DNA of 8,049 nt, from the NCBI RefSeq assembly GCF_035998295.1, contig NZ_DASYHS010000256.1, positions 1 to 8,049 on the forward strand. The letters are read 5' to 3'. Positions within the stretch are counted from its first letter, which is position 1; every line of letters begins with the position of its first letter. This document shows, one piece after another, positions 5,872-8,049 of this stretch. Position numbers and translations under genes: made by a program. Origin of the DNA: DASYHS01 sp035998295. Lineage in GTDB: Bacteria; Pseudomonadota; Alphaproteobacteria; Azospirillales; Azospirillaceae. The notes beneath the pieces were generated by a model that worked only from the letters and a program-made list of their open reading frames with translations, searched no databases and was not told the origin of the DNA.

Positions 5872-6843
5872 ATGGTATGTCTGCGGCGTCTCGTTCTCCT
5901 GCTCGGTTGCATCGCCGGGGCGGGCATCCCCTGGGCGGCTGAGGCCTATCCGGACCGGCCGGTGCGCGTGGTGGTGTCGTTCCCCGCCGGCGGCAGTGTC
6001 GACATCGTCGCGCGGCTGGTCGGGCAGGAGCTGTCCCAGGCGCTCGGCCAAACCTTCGTGGTCGACAACCGCAGCGGAGCCAGTGGCGGCATCGGCACCG
6101 ACCATGTCGCCAAGGCAGCGCCCGACGGCTACACCTTGCTCATGGGCAGCGCGTCGTCGCTCGCGGCCAATGTCAGCCTCTTTCCCGACCTGCCCTACGA
6201 CCCGGCGCGGGACTTCGCCCCTGTATCTTTGGTAGCGCTGCAGCCGAACATGCTGGTGGTGCATCCCTCGCTGCCCGTGAGGTCGGTCGCCGAGCTCATC
6301 GCCCACGCAAAGGCGCATCCGGGGGCGGTGGCCTTCGGCTCGGCCGGTGCCGGCACCGCCCAGCACCTGGCGGGCCAGCTCTTCCGCCAGCGGGCGGGCG
6401 TGGACATGCTGCACGTACCCTACCGCGGCGGCGCGCCCGCGCTCATGGACCTGATCGCGGGGCGGGTCCACGTCATGTTCGAGACCATCCCGACGGCGCT
6501 GCAGCCGGTGCGCGCGGGGCAGCTGCGGCCGCTCGCGGTGACAACCGAGCGCCGCTCGACGATGATGCCCGACCTCCCGACGGTCTCCGAAGCGGGCGTG
6601 CCCGGGTACGAGTCGCGCGGCTGGATCGGGCTCGTGGCGCCGGCTGGGACGCCCGCCACGATCGTCGACCTGCTGAATCGGCGGACGGTCGAGATCGTTC
6701 GCAAGCCGGAGGTCACGGCGCGCCTCGTCGATCTCGGGCTTGAGGTGGTGGCGAGCTCGCCCGCCGAGTTCCGCGACTTCATCCGCGCCGAGATCGAGGC
6801 CTTCCGCACCGTGGTCAGGGACGCCGGAATCGCCCGCGACTAG
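5872..6843 (+). CDS. Bug-family (TctC-like) periplasmic solute-binding protein, second paralogue
   Basis: A 323-residue receptor beginning MVCLRRLVLLLGC. Residues 1-~25 are a signal peptide, with cleavage likely at WAA or AEA just before YPDRPVR. LLGC at 10-13 faintly resembles a lipobox, but it is very near the N-terminus and hydrophobic residues follow it, so simple secretion is preferred. The mature protein aligns with the product of 2650-3654 without a single gap. I count about 60 differences over ~300 residues, so about 80% identity. Shared landmarks include FPAGGSVDIVARL, PDGYTLLMG, LPYDPARDFAPVSL and VPYRGGAPAL. Differences cluster in residues ~151-177, including the GSAGAGTAQH loop (GSSGMGSTQH in the other copy), and at the C-terminus. 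The gene most likely arose by duplication of its neighbour and may bind a related but different carboxylate. It follows the synthetase by 55 nt and is probably the last operon gene. Its stop codon overlaps that of the opposing LysR gene. Confidence 0.9.
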   Translation: MVCLRRLVLLLGCIAGAGIPWAAEAYPDRPVRVVVSFPAGGSVDIVARLVGQELSQALGQTFVVDNRSGASGGIGTDHVAKAAPDGYTLLMGSASSLAANVSLFPDLPYDPARDFAPVSLVALQPNMLVVHPSLPVRSVAELIAHAKAHPGAVAFGSAGAGTAQHLAGQLFRQRAGVDMLHVPYRGGAPALMDLIAGRVHVMFETIPTALQPVRAGQLRPLAVTTERRSTMMPDLPTVSEAGVPGYESRGWIGLVAPAGTPATIVDLLNRRTVEIVRKPEVTARLVDLGLEVVASSPAEFRDFIRAEIEAFRTVVRDAGIARD

Positions 6844-7805
6844 CGCCTCGTTGCGCCACGGGGCCGAGGGATGGCCGGCTGCCGTGCTTCGCTCCCGCCG
6901 CTAGCGTGGGCGAAGTGGGCGTGGATCAGACGCTTCAGTCCTACGGCGGCGGGCGACAGGGAGCGCGACCGCAGACTCAGCACGGCGAGCTGGGTTCGGA
7001 ATCGGGGCGGGCCGATCGGCCGGGCGCGTAGCACCGGATCGGTCGGTGCCGGGATCCCAGGATCCGGAAGGATCGCGACTCCGACCTGGGCGCGCACGAA
7101 CTCGAAGACGGTGGTGTAGGTGTTGACCGTGATCGCGTGGTCGAGGCGGAAGCCCGCGCTCGCCGCGGTACCGTCGAAGATCTGCCGGATGGTCGCCGAG
7201 GGCGGCAGCGAGACGAGGGTCTCGTCGCCGATCTCGCGAAGACTCACCGAGGCCTTCTCGGAGAACGGGTGGTCTTTGTGGAAGACGACGTAATAGCAGC
7301 TCTCCTGGAGAGCATCGACGACCAGATTATCGCTTGGCTCCCTCACGAAGCCGATTCCGAAGTCCACCACGCCGGCGAGGATGTCTTCGCGGATGGCGCT
7401 CTGGATGCCCTCCTTGATCTGGAGGCGCACGTTGGGGTGCCGCCGCCTGTAGTCGGCGGCGATGCCGATGAGGCTGGTCTGCGCGAAGGACATGGGGCAT
7501 GCGATTGCGACGTGGCCCCGAGCCTGGCCCGCGAGACCCCTGATCGCCTCGGTGCCGAGCTCGAGGTCGTGGAGTATGCGCTCTGCGATGGGGACGAATT
7601 CCGCCCCGGCGGCCGTCAGGCCCACGTGCCGCGTGTTGCGGTGGAATAAGGCTACGCCGAGCTCCTCCTCGACCGTCCGGATGATGCGCGACAGGCCGGG
7701 CTGGGACATCCGCAGCTCGACCGCCGCCGCTATGAAGCTGGAGTAGCGGGCGACGGCCGTCACGGCCTTGAGCTGCCGTGCCGACAGGTCAGGGAGGTTG
7801 CTCAT
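6840..7805 (-). CDS. LysR-type transcriptional regulator
   Basis: A 321-residue DNA-binding protein. The N-terminal winged helix-turn-helix covers ~8-65, with helix pattern SFIAAAVELRMSQPGLSRIIRTVE... and LFHRNTRHVGLTAAG, the classic LysR signature. The effector-binding domain (~95-300) includes GHVAIACP, DFGIGF and the VGVAILPD stretch. The last ~20 residues are a Pro/Arg-rich tail without predicted structure. Proteins of this family are usually tetramers that respond to a pathway metabolite and activate neighbouring catabolic genes. Here the gene points towards the operon and is not divergent from it, so control of the operon promoter near 813 would be at a distance. No strong ribosome-binding site precedes the ATG (7803-7805 on the plus strand), suggesting weak translation. 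The stop TAG overlaps the TAG of the second Bug gene. The regulated genes and effector are inferred only from neighbourhood. Confidence 0.93.
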   Translation of the reverse strand: MSNLPDLSARQLKAVTAVARYSSFIAAAVELRMSQPGLSRIIRTVEEELGVALFHRNTRHVGLTAAGAEFVPIAERILHDLELGTEAIRGLAGQARGHVAIACPMSFAQTSLIGIAADYRRRHPNVRLQIKEGIQSAIREDILAGVVDFGIGFVREPSDNLVVDALQESCYYVVFHKDHPFSEKASVSLREIGDETLVSLPPSATIRQIFDGTAASAGFRLDHAITVNTYTTVFEFVRAQVGVAILPDPGIPAPTDPVLRARPIGPPRFRTQLAVLSLRSRSLSPAAVGLKRLIHAHFAHASGGSEARQPAIPRPRGATRR

Positions 7806-7910
7806 GCTGCCGTCGCGAAGATGGTGGAGTTCGTTTGCGGCGCCTCCAGTGGGCTGACGGTATCGGTTCAGGCGGCGAGGTCAATCATGCTGTTGGCAAG
7901 CGCGCGTCAA

Positions 7911-7941
7911 CCATCTTGTCCGGCGCCGACAGCCAAGATGG
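7911..7941. repeat. Inverted repeat CCATCTTG-N15-CAAGATGG upstream of LysR gene
   Basis: CCATCTTG (7911-7918) and CAAGATGG (7934-7941) are exact reverse complements. Within the spacer, TGTC (7917-7920) and GACA (7928-7931) also mirror each other around GGCGCC (7922-7927). A further AAGATGG stands alone at 7818-7824, just before the LysR start codon. The arrangement could be an operator, a cruciform, or a subterminal repeat of a mobile element. Confidence 0.5.
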
Positions 7942-7989
7942 CCGGTGCTGGCGTTTGCGGTTAGCGGATCAGTCGGAGATGTCCTCCGT

Positions 7990-8013
7990 GATGTTGTCGG
8001 CGATGTTGTCGGC
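7990..8013. repeat. Two tandem copies of a 12-bp unit
   Basis: GATGTTGTCGGC occurs at 7990-8001 and again at 8002-8013 without a spacer. The unit length is a multiple of three, so it would preserve a coding frame. On the minus strand it reads ADN-I twice within the open frame at the window edge. Confidence 0.6.
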
Positions 8014-8049
8014 GTCAGTCTTGTGTTGATGGGCGTCGAGGCTGTCGTT

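Larger units (their letters stand above)
7806..8049. other. Region upstream of the LysR gene with no convincing gene
   Basis: No frame here looks like a known protein. The region should hold the LysR promoter (reading leftwards), but I see no convincing -35/-10 pair. It contains an 8-bp inverted repeat (7911-7941), a GCAAGCG sequence (7896-7902), a 12-bp tandem duplication (7990-8013), and a minus-strand frame open from the right edge to a stop at 7969-7971. That frame codes an acidic 26-residue tail (ending ADNITEDISD), which I do not recognise. It could be the end of a gene lying to the right, or chance. Confidence 0.4.

Noticed and set aside
5752..6471. Minus-strand frame of 239 codons resembling part of the 2245-3708 frame
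   Set aside because: The resemblance only mirrors the duplicated Bug genes on the plus strand; it is a shadow of the paralogy and not a gene family.
7137..7649. Plus-strand 170-codon frame inside the LysR gene
   Set aside because: Lies entirely antisense to a well-supported regulator and has no recognisable features.
7778..8029. Plus-strand 83-codon frame upstream of the LysR gene
   Set aside because: Low-complexity Cys/Arg/Gly-rich start and no family resemblance; overlaps the LysR start region and the inverted repeat.
1..8049. CRISPR array, tRNA, rRNA or phage defence genes
   Set aside because: No regularly spaced repeats, no tRNA-like cloverleaf, no rRNA-like segments and no defence-type domains were seen on either strand.

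Overview
The window is uniformly GC-rich, with strong G/C preference at third codon positions. Together with the gene types (thiamine-diphosphate lyase, Bug-type binding proteins, fused ADP-forming acyl-CoA synthetase, LysR regulator), this suggests a soil or plant-associated proteobacterium. I lean to an alphaproteobacterium of the Methylobacterium/Roseomonas kind, with low confidence on the genus and without excluding Burkholderiales.

Layout. (1) Bases 1-~700 are mobile-element debris: the N-terminal part of a Tn3-family transposase joined in frame to the C-terminal part of an IS5-family transposase, followed by a probable IS5-type right end. (2) Bases ~700-984 are a non-coding leader. It has an AT-richer patch with a candidate promoter and LysR-type dyad (781-840) and a perfect 8-bp hairpin (868-889). 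(3) Bases 985-6843 hold four tightly spaced plus-strand genes, probably one operon: a 2-hydroxyacyl-CoA lyase/oxalyl-CoA decarboxylase-like enzyme, a Bug periplasmic binding protein, a fused ADP-forming acyl-CoA synthetase, and a second Bug protein about 80% identical to the first. (4) Bases 6840-7805 hold a convergent LysR-type regulator whose stop codon overlaps that of the last operon gene. (5) Bases 7806-8049 contain no convincing gene but do contain an 8-bp inverted repeat, recurring AAGATGG motifs and a possible trace of another mobile-element end.

How the genes may work together (inference). The Bug proteins would capture a carboxylate in the periplasm, the synthetase would make its CoA thioester from ATP, and the lyase would cleave a 2-hydroxyacyl-CoA into formyl-CoA plus an aldehyde or ketone, or decarboxylate an oxalyl-CoA-like substrate. 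LysR would sense the substrate or an intermediate. No TctA/TctB membrane components and no formyl-CoA-consuming enzyme are present, so those steps must be supplied from elsewhere. The most interesting points are the lyase's altered active-site loop, the mosaic divergence of the two Bug genes around the presumed ligand loop, and the in-frame Tn3/IS5 chimera. The proposed pathway is a hypothesis; no substrate can be read from the sequence.
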